58,899 nucleotides of DNA from Gryganskiella cystojenkinii (Eukaryota; Mortierellomycota; Mortierellomycetes; Mortierellales; Mortierellaceae): positions 1 through 58,899 of the forward strand of contig JAAAIG010000100.1 of assembly GCA_015852425.1 (NCBI GenBank), given 5' to 3'. The position numbers and the translations under genes are program-made. Shown piece by piece: positions 1 to 11,289 of this stretch. Numbering within the stretch: the first letter of the stretch is position 1; the number at the start of each line of letters is the position of its first letter. A model generated the notes under the pieces. It searched no databases. It was not told the DNA's origin and worked only from the letters and a program-made list of their open reading frames with translations.

Positions 1-1
1 G

Positions 2-283
2 ACGGACCCGGAGGAGAAGTATGTTATTTCAGAGCAAGGTGCGACCTTGGCGGCCACCTTGAAGGACTCGGACCCGAATGCGCGTCATTATGGCATGATC
101 TTTTTAAGGGCGAACGCGACTCCCCAGTATGTTGCGAACGAGTCGGCGAGATTGGCAAAGTTGGTCTCGTCGGGTTCTGTTAGTGCCAAAAAGTTGGATG
201 AATTGGTCGTTCGTCAGAACATCCTCCTGGCGTTCAATGCCGCTGATGGTGGAGTGGCCGCCGCTTCTAAGGAAGAATTGTAG
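2..283 (+). CDS. Protein disulfide isomerase, ERp29-type C-terminal domain (3' end only)
   Basis: Only the last 93 codons lie in the window; the 5' part is cut off by the window edge. The piece runs in one open frame to TAG. It matches the all-helical ERp29/PDI-D domain that ends fungal TigA-type disulfide isomerases: a helix, then a pattern like YVxxExxRLxKLxxSG, then LDELxxRxNIL. The last four residues are KEEL, a K/HDEL-type ER-retrieval signal as found in some PDI-family members, which fits a soluble ER-lumen enzyme that forms and reshuffles disulfides in secreted proteins. The thioredoxin domains with CxxC sites would lie upstream and cannot be seen. The family call rests on recalled motif similarity plus the KEEL end. 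Confidence 0.7.
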   Translation, partial: TDPEEKYVISEQGATLAATLKDSDPNARHYGMIFLRANATPQYVANESARLAKLVSSGSVSAKKLDELVVRQNILLAFNAADGGVAAASKEEL

Positions 284-929
284 ATCAAAACGCCTCATAG
301 TTCAACACAGGGTTAGGAGGACAAAGATGAAGTGATGGCAAAGTGAGGAGAGAACAAAAATATTCAGTGGTATGATTGCAATATTATTAAAAAGAAGCAG
401 CCACAACTAAATCATCTCCAACTCTTCCTTGTGCGCATCCGTCCGTCCGTTCATCCGTCCAAAAAAAAAAAAAAAGAAATCGTCCTCGAGGGAGTAACTC
501 GAACCAATCGCTTCCTACCAAGACCCCTTCGAAATAGGTCCAATAACCACCGCCCCAGAACAGGAACCATAAATAGTTGTCGACGTGACGACGATCAAGG
601 CCAAAAATACGATACTCACCAAACACGCAACATCATTTGCGGGTTCCCCAATATTTTCATCAACGCCATAACATTTCTCGAGCTCATGTCTCCCCTGGAC
701 CTGGAAAAGGGACTGCCATTGTTTTGGCACCGAGTTGTTTAAGGGCTTTATCCGCGCCACGGTACTTTGTTTTTGGGTTTTTGTGTTCGATTTGTCTCTC
801 TTTTCACTGTGAAAGCAACCAGCTTTTTGCGTTTTTGTCCTGTAAATATATCCGCAGTGGCTCTTTCTCTCTCTCTCTCTCCTTCTGGTATTTCCGTCCT
901 GGGTACTGAGCGTGACGGTTAGTACGCCT
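284..929. other. Convergent intergenic region, no gene seen
   Basis: This lies between the 3' ends of the PDI gene (+) and the FET-like gene (-), so it should hold both 3' UTRs. It contains an A-run near 460-472, a CT-repeat near 865-882 and a TGTAAATA octamer near 841. Open frames here look like chance and match no family I know. Confidence 0.6.
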
Positions 930-3215
930 TTAGTAGGGCCTTGACCGGTCGTAACGGCGATCATCACCGCGGTCTCCACCGCTGCTGCCACCATAGGATC
1001 CACGTCCACCATCATCACGGCCACCTCGGCCTCCACGGCTTCCACCGCCACGGTCTGATCGATCGCCTCCATAGCTGCCACGATCGTTTCCTCGGTCGTT
1101 TCCACCGCGGTCGCCACCTCCACTGTAGCCGCCACGATCACCACCACCGCCTTGGTAACCGCCTCGGTCACTGTTACCACCGTAGTTACCGCGATCATTA
1201 CCACGATCGCCATAACCTCCTCGGTCGCCTCTGCTGTCGCCACTATAGCTGCGAGGACCCGCACGATCAGGACCGCCAGCACCACCACCTCCGTAGCGGG
1301 GGGCTCCACCTCCTCCAGGAGGACCACCAGCGCCTGCTGGTCTTGGAGCTTGGCATTTAAAGCATTCTTGTCTGCTAGCAAAATTATTCTTTCCACAACT
1401 AGGAAACAGAAGACGAAGCATTATAGGGTCAGTTAATTGAGAGATATTTAGACTCCTTTACAATTTTGTCCAGATGAGACGCACAAAAAAAAAACTGCTT
1501 TCATACCTGTCACAGATCCAGTCTCCTTCGCGAGGAGGAGGGCCGCCGCCACCAGCGCCACCACCGTAACCTCCACTGAATCCGCCACGGCCACCTCCGC
1601 GACCGCCACTGAAACCACCGCGGTCGCTGCCGCCGCCGTTGAACCCTCCGCGTCCACGACCACGTCCGCGGCCGCCTCCGAACGCGGGGGTCCAAGCCTT
1701 TTGGACAGACATTTCCACTTTAATGATCTAAAGAGAGAGAGAGAGAGAGAGACGTTCCAAAGAGAAGGGTCTGTATTAGTAATGAGAGAGGATCGGCGTA
1801 TTGTCGAAATATGTGGTCGAAGGAGCATATATAATATATATAGTTGCTTACATGGCCATGGAAATCCTTGCCATCAAACCATTTAATGGCGCCGTCAGTT
1901 GCGAATGGATCCTCGTATGTGACTGTGGCTAATAAACAAAACAGAGAGAGAGAGATAAGAAGTTGAGGCATAAAAGACAGCAGGAAGAGTTTTAGAACCA
2001 GCATTTTTTGTTTTCAATCATTCAGCTGACAACAATGGTCCCTGGTCAACGTTTCTGATAATTTACCATCTCCTTTGGGTGCTCCTGTAACATTATCCAT
2101 GTAGATATGAATCTTGGGAGCGCCGGTTCGCTTGTCCACTTTGATGCGTCCAATCTTTGAGAAGTGATCCGCCAATCGGTCATTCAATTCTCTCTCGGTC
2201 GTATCGGCTCCAAGACCACTGATGTAAACGGTGTCCGAGCTCTTCTGGATGCCTCCATCATCGGGCACTGTATCACATAAAAATGAGAGAGGATGGGTGG
2301 AAATACTTCCATTAGAAATCATACTTGTCCAGATAAAGCCTTTTTTTGTCTATTGCGACAATTCAGAATTGTTCAGGGCCTTACTCTGTGAATGCCCGCT
2401 GTTGCCTCCGTACGATGAAGACGACGAGGATCCATAGCGATCACCTCCATAAGAAGGTCTATCGTTGCCATACGAGGGTCTCTCACTTCCGCGATCATCA
2501 GCACCATATCCACCTCGAGAATCACGGCCCGCATCACGACCAAGATCACCAGAGCGACCGCCGAGATCACGTCCTCCATCGCGATCTCCTGATGATGATG
2601 GAGGGTAATAACCCCCCCTGTCGCTGTTGTCACGCCCTCCTCCATAAGAATCCTGTGGAGCGCCACGGCCCGACGATGGTGCTGAATAAGGATCGTCTCT
2701 GCGACGATCAACACTTGAGGAAGCATGATGGCCTGGTTCGTAGCCTCCGTAACCCGACGAAGTTTCTGTTGACGATCCGTATCCAGCAGCGGGAGCCGTG
2801 GGGGCAGCACCAGGACCACCACCACCGTTCGCAGGTGTTGTTCCTGCAGCGGCAGCAGCGGCATAAGCGGCCGAAGCTCCCGGTCCATAGTAAGCGTCGT
2901 AAGCAGCTTGCGCCTCGGCGTCTATTGTTTGTTGTGTTTTGATTCGAATTGCAAAAAGAAACAATTAGAGTCCAGATACCAACAATGTTTTTTATCATAG
3001 ATGATTGATATCGATGCAGGTCCAAGAAGAGCGTGCAGGTGTGATCTTTCTCGATAATAACGAAGCGCCTTTTTTTTTTTTTTTTGAGAATCGAATCAAA
3101 TAAGGCTGGGACAAACGATCTATTTACATTCTTTGCACTGCTGTTCGTAAAGAGCCAAGGCAGCAGCGTTGGCATCGTCGCCGTGGCCTTGGGCTGAATC
3201 GTGTCTCTCAGCCAT
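930..3215 (-). CDS. FET-like (FUS/EWS/TAF15) RNA-binding protein with RRM, RanBP2 zinc finger and RGG repeats
   Basis: Six exons join in frame to 530 aa: 3215-3128, 2921-2385, 2267-2067, 1928-1852, 1727-1507, 1398-930. Order of parts: a short N-terminus; a Gly/Ser/Tyr/Asp-rich low-complexity region (about 40-205); an RRM (about 220-305) with RNP2-like VYISGLG, RNP1-like KGDATVTY and a [14 protein letters not shown] end very close to FUS; an RGG block; a RanBP2-type zinc finger (W-x-C-x2-C-G-x2-N-x6-C-x2-C) whose second Cys lies just past the last splice junction; and an RGG tail of about 135 residues. In FUS/TAF15 these parts bind RNA and drive transcription coupling and condensation in the nucleus; the same role here is inferred. 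It diverges from the NDUFA9-like gene across about 285 bp. One internal intron carries a (GA)n run. Confidence 0.9.
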
Positions 3216-3500
3216 GATTTTCTTGAAATCTGAAAAAAGGGATGACGAGAGGGTTGTTTTGGATGGAGAGAAAAGAGGGAAATAGGGAGGCCAAACAGAG
3301 AAGAGGGGGAAGTCGCGGTATCTTCGTTATCTCCCAACAAATTGTTTATTACCACTCAAAATTAAAAGAGTGACGTCACTCGGATTTCTTCCAACTGGGA
3401 TGGTCCGGACATTTCGGTTTCGATCAGGGAAAGGGCCGGCTCTGTTTGTTCATCGTCTTCTCCATCACTCTCCTCTCTCCCTCCTCACCCTCACCCCACG

Positions 3501-5797
3501 ATGTTCAATCTTGCCAAACGTAAGGCTTTCAGATATACATTTCCCAAAGTCTGAGACACAACTCATTCTCATCTGCAACACCGGCTACAAGCAGATTCGG
3601 ATCACCACTCCGAGTCAACAGGGAACGAATTCACTCTCTAATCAACATCAGCGCGAAGAACACCTCTTGCCGACAATACTCCATTATCCTGGCAACAGTG
3701 CCTGTCCATGAACACTGTTTGATTAGATCCATTAGTCAGCATGATTCAACCTTGCCCATCTACTCGACACGCGACACTGGCCTTGACGGGATCAACAACG
3801 ACTCTTGAACGATTAGACTCTTGCCAACCTAAGCATCGTTAATGGACGCGAAATCTTTGACCGACATCCACACGGATCATCCATCAACACTCTCGACATG
3901 TTACTCCAATGCTAACCCTCTAATTTCACTATGCCCCTCTACAGAGTCCAAGCAAACTGTTGCTGGCCTTGTCCAGAAGGTAAACGAATCGCGATCAGTC
4001 TCCAGCTAGATTTGCACTCTAATATTTTGATCCGCCGTATCTAATCAGTAGACACTTCTTCCTCCATTCAATAGCGCTTCTCTCATGACTTGATCGTCTC
4101 GCCCAAGACTGGACGCACCATCATCAAGACTGGTGGCGGTGGACGGTACGACAATTCATATCTAGGACAAGAATTGCACAGGACGTGAGACGCGAATAAA
4201 AAGCAGAAAACTAATATCCCAATCGACCACATCTTTCTTTTGCCGAAATTTAGCTCTTCTTCCAACGGACATGTCATCACCGTCTTTGGATGCACTGGAT
4301 TCCTCGGACGTTACCTCGTCAACCGTCTCGGTGAGCAGCACAGGCGGGATTATGGGCTATAATGGAGAGAATATCGGAAAAGGAACGTCGACTAACAGGA
4401 ATTCTTTATTTGCTTACTAAAATATTAGCTCGAGAGGGTGCTCATGTCATTGTCCCCTACCGTGATGAGGATGATATGCGCCACTTGAAGGTCATGGGCG
4501 ATCTCGGAAAGATTGTTCCCATGGAGATTCACCTCCGCAACAAGGATTCCTTGGAGGCTGCTATCCGTCACTCCGACACCGTTTACAACTTGCTCGGACG
4601 CGATTACGAGACCAGGTACGGTTGAGCAGGGGATTTGTTCGCAGGACAAAAAAAACCAACAGGAGTAATGGAGCAATTGAATGACGAATCGCTAACAGGA
4701 TCCTCCGTTGACAACATGATAAAATTAGAAACTTCTCCTTCAACGATGTCCACGTTGAGGCCGCCGGTGTCCTCGCTGAGCTCGCCCAGAAGCACGATGT
4801 TGATCGTTTCATTCAGATGTCGGCCTTGAACGCCGATGTTGATTCTCCCTCCAGATTCTTGAGCACCAAGGTAAAGTCTTTCGATTTTTGAGCCACGGAA
4901 TGTAAACCTCCGTCATAACGCATCCGATCAGTCCTAACATGTCCTTTTCGCTTTGTTTGCTCGATTTCGTAGGCTGAGGGCGAGCAGCTTGTCCGCAGCA
5001 TCATCCCCAACGCCACCATTGTCCGTCCCTCCGCCATGTACGGTCAGGAGGATCGTTTCCTTGCCCGTCTTGCCATGTCTCGTGGTCTCTCTGTCCGTAT
5101 TAACGGTGGTAGCACCAAGGTTCGCCCCATCAATGTCTCGGATGTTGCCACTGCCATGCACCAGATGCTTGATGGCACCAACACTGTTGGCGAGACCTTT
5201 GAGCTTGTTGGGTAGGATTCCTGGGAATTTTTTCCCGTGAACAGTCAGGGAATATTGACATTTGAACAAAAGCGATCGATCTGGTTTCTCTGTACTTATC
5301 ATGTTTTACCGTTACTTTTCCTGTTGCAGTGACCAAGTTTACACCTACAAGGAGCTTATGGACTTTATCAAGGAGACTACCAACCTTGATATCGGTGATG
5401 TTAACGTTCCCAAGCCCATTGCTTCTTTGATTGCCAAGGCCATGAACTTGCTCCCATGGCAAACACTTGGTGCCGATGAGATCGAGCGCGTAAGTCTCAA
5501 TGGAGGACATTTCCACAAGTTTGATTAGGGAAGAGAAAGGCGTTTGTTCTAACTCAGGATTCTGTTTGATGCTTATTTATACAATTTTTTTTCTACTTTG
5601 AAAAATAATAGATGATGATTGATGACAAGTTGACTCCTGGAGCCAAGACCTTTGCTGATCTTCACATTGAGCCCACTTCGCTCGAGGTTACTGGTATTCA
5701 GTACTTGCGTCGTTTCCGTACTAACTTGTACAACGATGAGCCCTTGAAGAAGGGAGTCGTTGGAAAGAAGAAGGTCTTCCATACCAGTTACCTGTAA
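3501..5797 (+). CDS. NDUFA9: NADH:ubiquinone oxidoreductase 39-40 kDa subunit (NDUFA9-like)
   Basis: Nine exons join in frame: 3501-3519, 3945-3979, 4075-4145, 4254-4330, 4429-4615, 4729-4870, 4973-5211, 5330-5489, 5612-5797, giving 371 aa, close to the family's usual 375-400. The protein is an atypical short-chain dehydrogenase-like accessory subunit of mitochondrial complex I that holds NADPH and supports assembly. The Rossmann motif G-C-T-G-F-L-G sits in TVFGCTGFLGRYLVNRL near residue 50. Downstream motifs typical of the subunit follow, such as VYNLLGRDYETRNF, IVRPSAMYGQEDRFL and a basic C-terminus. The first exon has only 19 nt, and the first 30 or so residues are basic and Ser/Thr-rich, consistent with a mitochondrial presequence. 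All splice phases agree. Confidence 0.93.
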
Positions 5798-6668
5798 CGA
5801 AGAAAACAAAAAATGTCAACGAACTACCAAAAACAGCAAACACGCACGATAGTACCTGATTAGTACAAAACAACTCAGTCGACCAACCACACGACTTAGT
5901 GCCCATCTGCCTCCCCACCACCCTCACCCACCCTCCTCTCATACCACCCGCACCAATTTCGATAAATTTAGAGACAATGCAATGCAATAAGTAAAAACAA
6001 CTGCTCCCTTACAAAAAAACAGGGACTGAATCAAATACACGGCCGAAAAAAGTTTATGCGGTCTTGTATGGCCACAGTATGGTTTGATCCTTGATCTTTT
6101 TTATTTTGCTTGTTCCTGATTTTCTGCTTTTTTGTTTGGAATATAAGCAGTTGACTTGGACTGACGCAGTCCTGCTTCTCGTCAGTAAGTGATGCCGAGG
6201 GGTAGAACGAGGAAGGTTGGTGGAGGAGAGGAACAGAGAGAGAGGGGGGGGAGGAGGTATCAAAAAAGGGCTGAGATGGAGGGAGCAAAGGGGCAAAAAA
6301 AGCAAAAAAAAAAAAAAAAAATTATTGATGAGCACGAATGATCAAAGTGCGTCATTCGTCCGGATGGTTCCACCACCAGATTCTGCCGTGCCACATATCA
6401 CAAATCAAAAATTCAGACACACCACTCACAATCCGTTTTCAAACAGCATAAAAGGAGATCCCATTTCTTTTTTTGTTTGCATTTCTTTTTTTTTCATTTA
6501 CTCATCAAAATTTTTTTCATTCCCATTCCCTTCTCTCATTCTCTTTCTACCCTAATACTCTTTTATTCCTCCCTCTCTTCAAATAGACCTCTCCAAACAA
6601 AGTCTCCTCTTCTCTCACACTTCACACACACACTTTTCGCCAGCCCAACTATAGAACAAATTTTCGAC
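5798..6668. other. Intergenic region with A/T runs and a CT-rich promoter-like stretch
   Basis: This holds the 3' UTR of the complex I gene and the promoter of the A20/AN1 gene. It has an 18-base A-run near 6303-6320 and a long pyrimidine-rich stretch (about 6470-6655) running up to the next ATG, a pattern repeated ahead of many genes in this window. I see no gene. Confidence 0.55.
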
Positions 6669-7919
6669 ATGGAACAAAACAACGCTCAAAACTTGCCAAT
6701 CTCTTGCGCGAACGGCTGCGGATTCTATGGGTAAGGATACTTCTGTCTTTTCACCCTTCTCCATCTCCTATGTCCTCTGAATGCTGAGGAGCATTCTCTT
6801 TTGCAACAGCAGCACTAGTTTGTTTGCATAGCAAATAAATGGCAATGCTTCTCTTATGAACCTTGCATTGCGCTTGCGTGGCATTTTCCTTTTTGTTTCA
6901 GTTTTTTCTTGACTCAATATCGAGAGCCGAACTGCTATTTCCAGCAAAGAGAGGGTCTGACAGGCAGAGGAGACAGCAAAGACTGCAAGCTCGAGTCTGT
7001 CCACCAGCACTTTGTTCCTTCACCGCCACCCGTTTCTCTTTGCTTGAGCCTTTGTCCGTACTGTTGCCTTACATTTTGTTCTTTCACCTTCCTTTTTTAT
7101 CCCTCGTGATATGAGATTCCGGTCTGGTGACCTGTGACGAATTGGAGTCGAACAAAAACAAAACTCCAAGAAGGAGAAATTTTTTTATTAATAACTCTTG
7201 CCCTCCAACAACAACGATGTCATCGTACCTTAAACCGAACCTCCTTGCTTATCATCTTTTTTGTTCTCTATTCTTCTTCTCTATGACGATATAGTAACCC
7301 AATCAACAACAACATGTGCTCAAAGTGCTTCAAGGAGGTCGGAGGTCAGAAACCTATCCAAACCGATGCCATCAACAACAATAACGGCGGTTCCGTTGCT
7401 AGTGCTGCCGTTGCGGTCCTGACTGCGCCACAGCAAGCGAAACAGAACCTTCCCGAAGTCCCCATCACGCAACTCGCCCCAGCAGTAGAGACACCGCCAA
7501 CCTCATCGCCATCACAAACCGTCACTGTTGAGCTATCAGTACCAGTACCGGCACCGGTCTTTATTGAACAAAAGCAGGAGACCGCCACCGCAAAGTCAGA
7601 ACCTTCCATTAATGTACCCTCATCACCGTCCATGGCTATGGACACAACACCTGATAGTCCCTCAGCGTTGGCACCAGGCGAGAAGGCAGTTCAGGCAAAC
7701 AAGGGACGGTGTTTTATGTGCCGAGCCAAAATCCCCTTGGCGAAGCAAGCGATCAACAAGTGCCGCTGTGAATACGTCTTCTGTGATACCCACAAGGCCA
7801 CGTCAAAACACGATTGCGATTTTGATTTCGCAAAGATGGGCAAGGAACAATTGACAAAAGCCAACCCCAAATTGAACGATAAGCCTCGTGGTGGTCGTAG
7901 CTTCACTCGCTTGGATTAG
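6669..7919 (+). CDS. A20/AN1-type zinc-finger protein
   Basis: Two exons (6669-6730 and 7295-7919) give 228 aa. The N-terminus has an A20 finger, C-x3-C-x11-C-x2-C, split by the single intron right after GFYG. A Pro/Thr/Ser-rich linker of about 110 residues follows, then an AN1 finger with the usual Cys/His ligands (RCFMCRAKIPLA onward, including CDTHKATSKHDC), ending in a basic tail. Plants and animals have the same order in stress-associated SAP/ZFAND5-6 proteins, which bind ubiquitin through A20 and act in stress response and proteasome delivery. That role is inferred from the family. The 564-nt intron is long for this window and could hold regulatory sequence. The linker is longer than usual for the family. 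Confidence 0.9.
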
Positions 7920-9488
7920 ATAAAAAAAAGGCGAGGGACAAAGTTCCACCCTCTCCTAGTACAAATATTAAAGCCTTAGACAAAAAATGAATCATTTTGA
8001 GGTTGATGTTTGATGAAAGTTGCCCACATTTTCAGCGTTTTTCATTCACTTGGCCAATTGAAAATTTCAATTAGCCAATATTTATCCATGGTCTTGTCGG
8101 CGGTAGGTGGTCATTTTCAGCCTGATACCGATTGATAGCTTCTGGATATTGCCGCGTTCGATCGACCCTGCTGGAGAGATTAAGGGATCAGTCATTTTTT
8201 CGAGGAACAAATGTGTTTGTTGGGTCATGAGCGAAGTACAGATCAGCTGTTGTGGGTGTTGAGAGGATTTATTTCATGTCAAGCTTCGAGACGAAAGACG
8301 ATGGGTGTTTCTGCAGACCTCGTATGACACGTTCTTTTTCACCAAAGCGTGCGTTGTTTTTCGACGACATTTCGTTTGACACTCTTGCCATCAAAAATCC
8401 GTGAGTTTGGTTATTTTTGTGTGTGATCGGATAATGATCCTGTTGTTTTTGGATAGCAATTGCGTCGTCTCCAATCACAAGCATGCGCAATTCGGACAGT
8501 GATGATTAACAGTAAAGACAAAATGGGCCACAAAAGGACAACTCGGAAAGTTCCCAAGAATAAATGAAAGAATTGGAGAGGAGTCGTTGCGGAGTGAGTG
8601 GGTGGTGACACAAAGGAAATGCGGACAAGGTCTTTGTCATGTCGCCATCATTTTTTGGCCGTCGTTTGCCACCAAAACAAAAAAAATAAAGAAAAATGAC
8701 GCCCAAAAAAAAAGGGTAAATTCTTCCGGAAGGATCAGTTGGAAGTCTCGCTGTTCTATTTCGCAAGTATGGTTAGCTGCAGCATTTCTACATTTAACCG
8801 TGATGATTGATAGCACCTACGCATTACATTATTCATGGATCTTGTTGATCGAGAGTTCCCCGAACAGATCACATCCTTTTTCTACGGTCTCTACTCAAAG
8901 CGCTTCATTAACCAGCAGAAAATAAAAAAAAGTGATCGAGAAACCGAAACCTAAAACTGGTTAGAAATCAATATGGAAAGAAATGTTTTGCGCTTTCTCC
9001 TTTTCGCAGGTTCTTTTATGATGCTCACTTGTCCCTCTGACCAAAAGGTGATCGCTCGACGGCAACCCCAGGTCCGATCTCATCGTTCAACTTAACCCCG
9101 CCTCCGTTGACAAATGAAGTTCTGAGGTGTTCGTTCCCAAGAAGATGATTGTGAGAAAAAATATTTCATTTGACTCTCACAAGAGGGACACCGTCTGGGC
9201 GGGTGAGAAACCATGATCTCATTATTGGCGATTCTCCCACACAATCATTATTCAGCAGATCGTTTTTCGTTCGCGCTTTCGAAAGAATATTGCGTTTTGC
9301 GTTATCAAGACGCAGACCCCTTTTGGACTTTGAAAGCTTCACGCATATAAAAGCCCACCGGTCTTTCCCACACCCTTTTTTATTTTATTTTTGAGCACTA
9401 TCTTTTCTCACGCATCCAATCTCAACGCTAACATCCGCACAATATTACCCTCAGAAAACACATACCATCCAACCTTTATCCCAAAACA
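7920..9488. other. Long intergenic region upstream of the Hsp31-like gene
   Basis: About 1.6 kb with no gene I can support. Open frames on both strands are short, biased to Lys/Phe and match nothing. The right end is the promoter of the Hsp31-like gene, with a TATA-like element. The size suggests room for upstream control elements, but I cannot identify specific sites. Confidence 0.5.
9346..9353 (+). promoter_or_regulatory. TATA-box-like element upstream of the Hsp31-like gene
   Basis: TATAAAAG lies about 136 nt before the Hsp31-like start codon, at a normal distance for a TATA box with a short 5' UTR. It is one of the clearest TATA elements in the window and fits a stress-inducible promoter. 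Confidence 0.5.
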
Positions 9489-10205
9489 ATGTCTGCCTCC
9501 CCCAAGAAGATCCTTTTCATCCTCACGTCCCACTCCGAGTTAGGCACGACCGGCAAGAAGACCGGATGGTACGCTGAAGAGGTTGCCGAGCCTGCAACCA
9601 TCCTCACCAACCACGGCTACGAGATCGTCTTTGCCTCGCCCAAGGGTGGTAAGGCTCCCGTCGATCCCGGTTCGATCGAAGCGGCCAAGGACAACAACGT
9701 CGTCACGGCCTTCCTCAACAACGCTGATTTCACACACAAGATCGATCATACCCACAAGGTCGAAGAGTTTATCGGCAAGGAATCTCAATTCGCGGCGGTT
9801 CTTTTCCCAGGTGGTCATGGTCCCATGTTTGATCTGGAGCACAACGCGGCCGCGGCCAAGGTGACCGCCGCTGCTTATGAGGCCGGCAAAGTCGTCGGAG
9901 GTGTTTGCCATGGTCCTATTGGTTTGACCGAAGTCAGGCTTTCGGATGGTTCGTTGTTGGTCAAGGGCAAGAACGTGACAGGATTCTCGGATGCGGAGGA
10001 GGATATCGTCCAGTTGTCGAAATTTATGCCCTCGTTGTTGGAAACCAAGTTTAAGCATATTGGAGCCCATTATTCCAAGGCAGACCAACCTTGGGGGGTT
10101 AAGGTTGTAACCGACGGTCGGATCGTGACAGGCCAGAACCCAGCCTCTGCTCCTGGATTCGGTGAAGCTGTCCATGCAGCTATTCATGCCCACCATAAAC
10201 ACTAA
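9489..10205 (+). CDS. Hsp31/DJ-1 superfamily protein (likely glyoxalase III/chaperone)
   Basis: An intronless gene of 238 aa. The fold class is DJ-1/PfpI (glutamine-amidotransferase-like). The nucleophile elbow GGVCHGP places Cys140 beside His141, and an acidic pair in TGWYAEEVAEP (Glu30/31) matches the Glu of the Hsp31 triad. The AVLFPGGHGPMFDL loop is typical. Yeast Hsp31 converts methylglyoxal to lactate without glutathione and acts as a stress chaperone in the cytosol; the same is inferred here. The length fits Hsp31 (about 237 aa) rather than the shorter DJ-1 class. A TATA box upstream and the lack of introns suit fast stress induction. The His-rich end (HAHHKH) is unusual. Confidence 0.92.
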   Translation: MSASPKKILFILTSHSELGTTGKKTGWYAEEVAEPATILTNHGYEIVFASPKGGKAPVDPGSIEAAKDNNVVTAFLNNADFTHKIDHTHKVEEFIGKESQFAAVLFPGGHGPMFDLEHNAAAAKVTAAAYEAGKVVGGVCHGPIGLTEVRLSDGSLLVKGKNVTGFSDAEEDIVQLSKFMPSLLETKFKHIGAHYSKADQPWGVKVVTDGRIVTGQNPASAPGFGEAVHAAIHAHHKH

Positions 10206-10263
10206 GATGAGCCAGAACTGAAATGAAAAGAAAAGCTTCTTCGAAATGGTCGGCGGCCCACCT

Positions 10264-10273
10264 GTGTAAATAA
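10264..10273 (+). terminator. 3' UTR element TGTAAATAAA after the Hsp31-like gene
   Basis: It starts 59 nt past the stop codon. It combines a Pumilio-type UGUAAAUA octamer with an AAUAAA polyadenylation hexamer. The same ten bases occur in the 3' flank of the methyltransferase gene at 28930-28939. Its use as a poly(A) signal, a Puf site or both is inferred. Confidence 0.45.
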
Positions 10274-11289
10274 AAATAGCCAGAAAACGAATGTGGTTCA
10301 TCCCTGTTAACAGTGTGTGGTCCAAGTGCTGGAGTGGACGAAGTAGGCAACACCTTGAAAGTTGAAAAAACAGAGACGACTCAATTTCACGTACAGTACG
10401 TGAAGAAGCTTAGGGCATCCTCATCATCACCGCAATCGAACGAAAAATGAGACGAGACTGAAAAAGCGGCAGATAGAGTTTCTAGTCTGGCTGTTTGATG
10501 AGGAGCTTTGTTTTTTTCTTCTTCGGCAACTCGGCCGTCGATAAGGAGATGCAGGTGGAGAAAAACGAGAGAGACCCGCCACTCCTCGTGAATACGACCA
10601 TTTTTTTTTTTTTGCTCACTGGACCTGTTTTTTTCCCGTAGAGTTCTTTGTTCCAGGGGGTGTTCCATCTGTCCCTTGCAGCGCTCTGTCCGGGAACAAA
10701 GTAATAAAAAGTGGTGCGATGGGAAGATTGCAATACGAAATCAAAAAGAAAAGAATAGAAACCAACAATTGAACTCCGCAAATTTTTTCCTGCTTGCGAT
10801 TTTTTTTTATGGTGTGCGCGTTCAGAGCCAGGCACACGAGCTTTGAGTGATCTTTTGGACCGGGAGCAGATCAGCGACAAGCGGGTGCTCATGGTCCTTT
10901 GTAAATAACCCATTGATAGAAAAAGGGAAAGCTTAAAAGAGAGAGAGAGAGGTGAGAGAGAGTCCATCAGCAGAGGAAGATACGTGGATGATCCTCGCGA
11001 CCAGAAACAAACGGGATCATCTTTTGGCCACACAATGAACAAGACGGATCAAGAGGAAAGAGAAAGGACGAGTAGCCCACATGTCAAGCCAAAAAAGAAA
11101 AAAAAAGACTCAGCCAGCCAGTCAAACTTTGTGTATGGCGGAGGGGCCAAGCCATTTCCCGCAGACAGATGCGACTTCTCTTTATCTTCACTCCTTTTTT
11201 CTTGTCCCCTTTCTCCTCTTTTCTTTCTTTTCCTCACTCACAAATTCAACTTTACCCTCTCCCCCTACATTCCCATTACCATTTCAACC
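10274..11289. other. Intergenic region, no gene seen
   Basis: This lies between the Hsp31-like and YOP1-like genes. It contains A/T homopolymers, a (GA)n run near 10938-10960 and a CT-rich stretch just before the YOP1 start. The longer minus-strand open frames here are Ser/Leu/Phe-rich products of pyrimidine tracts and are unlikely to be genes. Confidence 0.5.

Noticed and set aside
515..1396. Long minus-strand frame (293 codons) over the FET-like 3' end
   Set aside because: It is a shadow of the RGG-coding exon, with Val/Ala/Thr repeats produced by reading Gly/Arg codons in another frame.
9240..9345. Heat-shock element upstream of the Hsp31-like gene
   Set aside because: TTC/GAA units are present, but not at the 2-nt spacing of a proper nGAAnnTTCn array.
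10482..11042. 186-codon minus-strand frame between the Hsp31-like and YOP1 genes
   Set aside because: Composition is set by homopolymers and a GA repeat; it has no motif, and no splice support was found.
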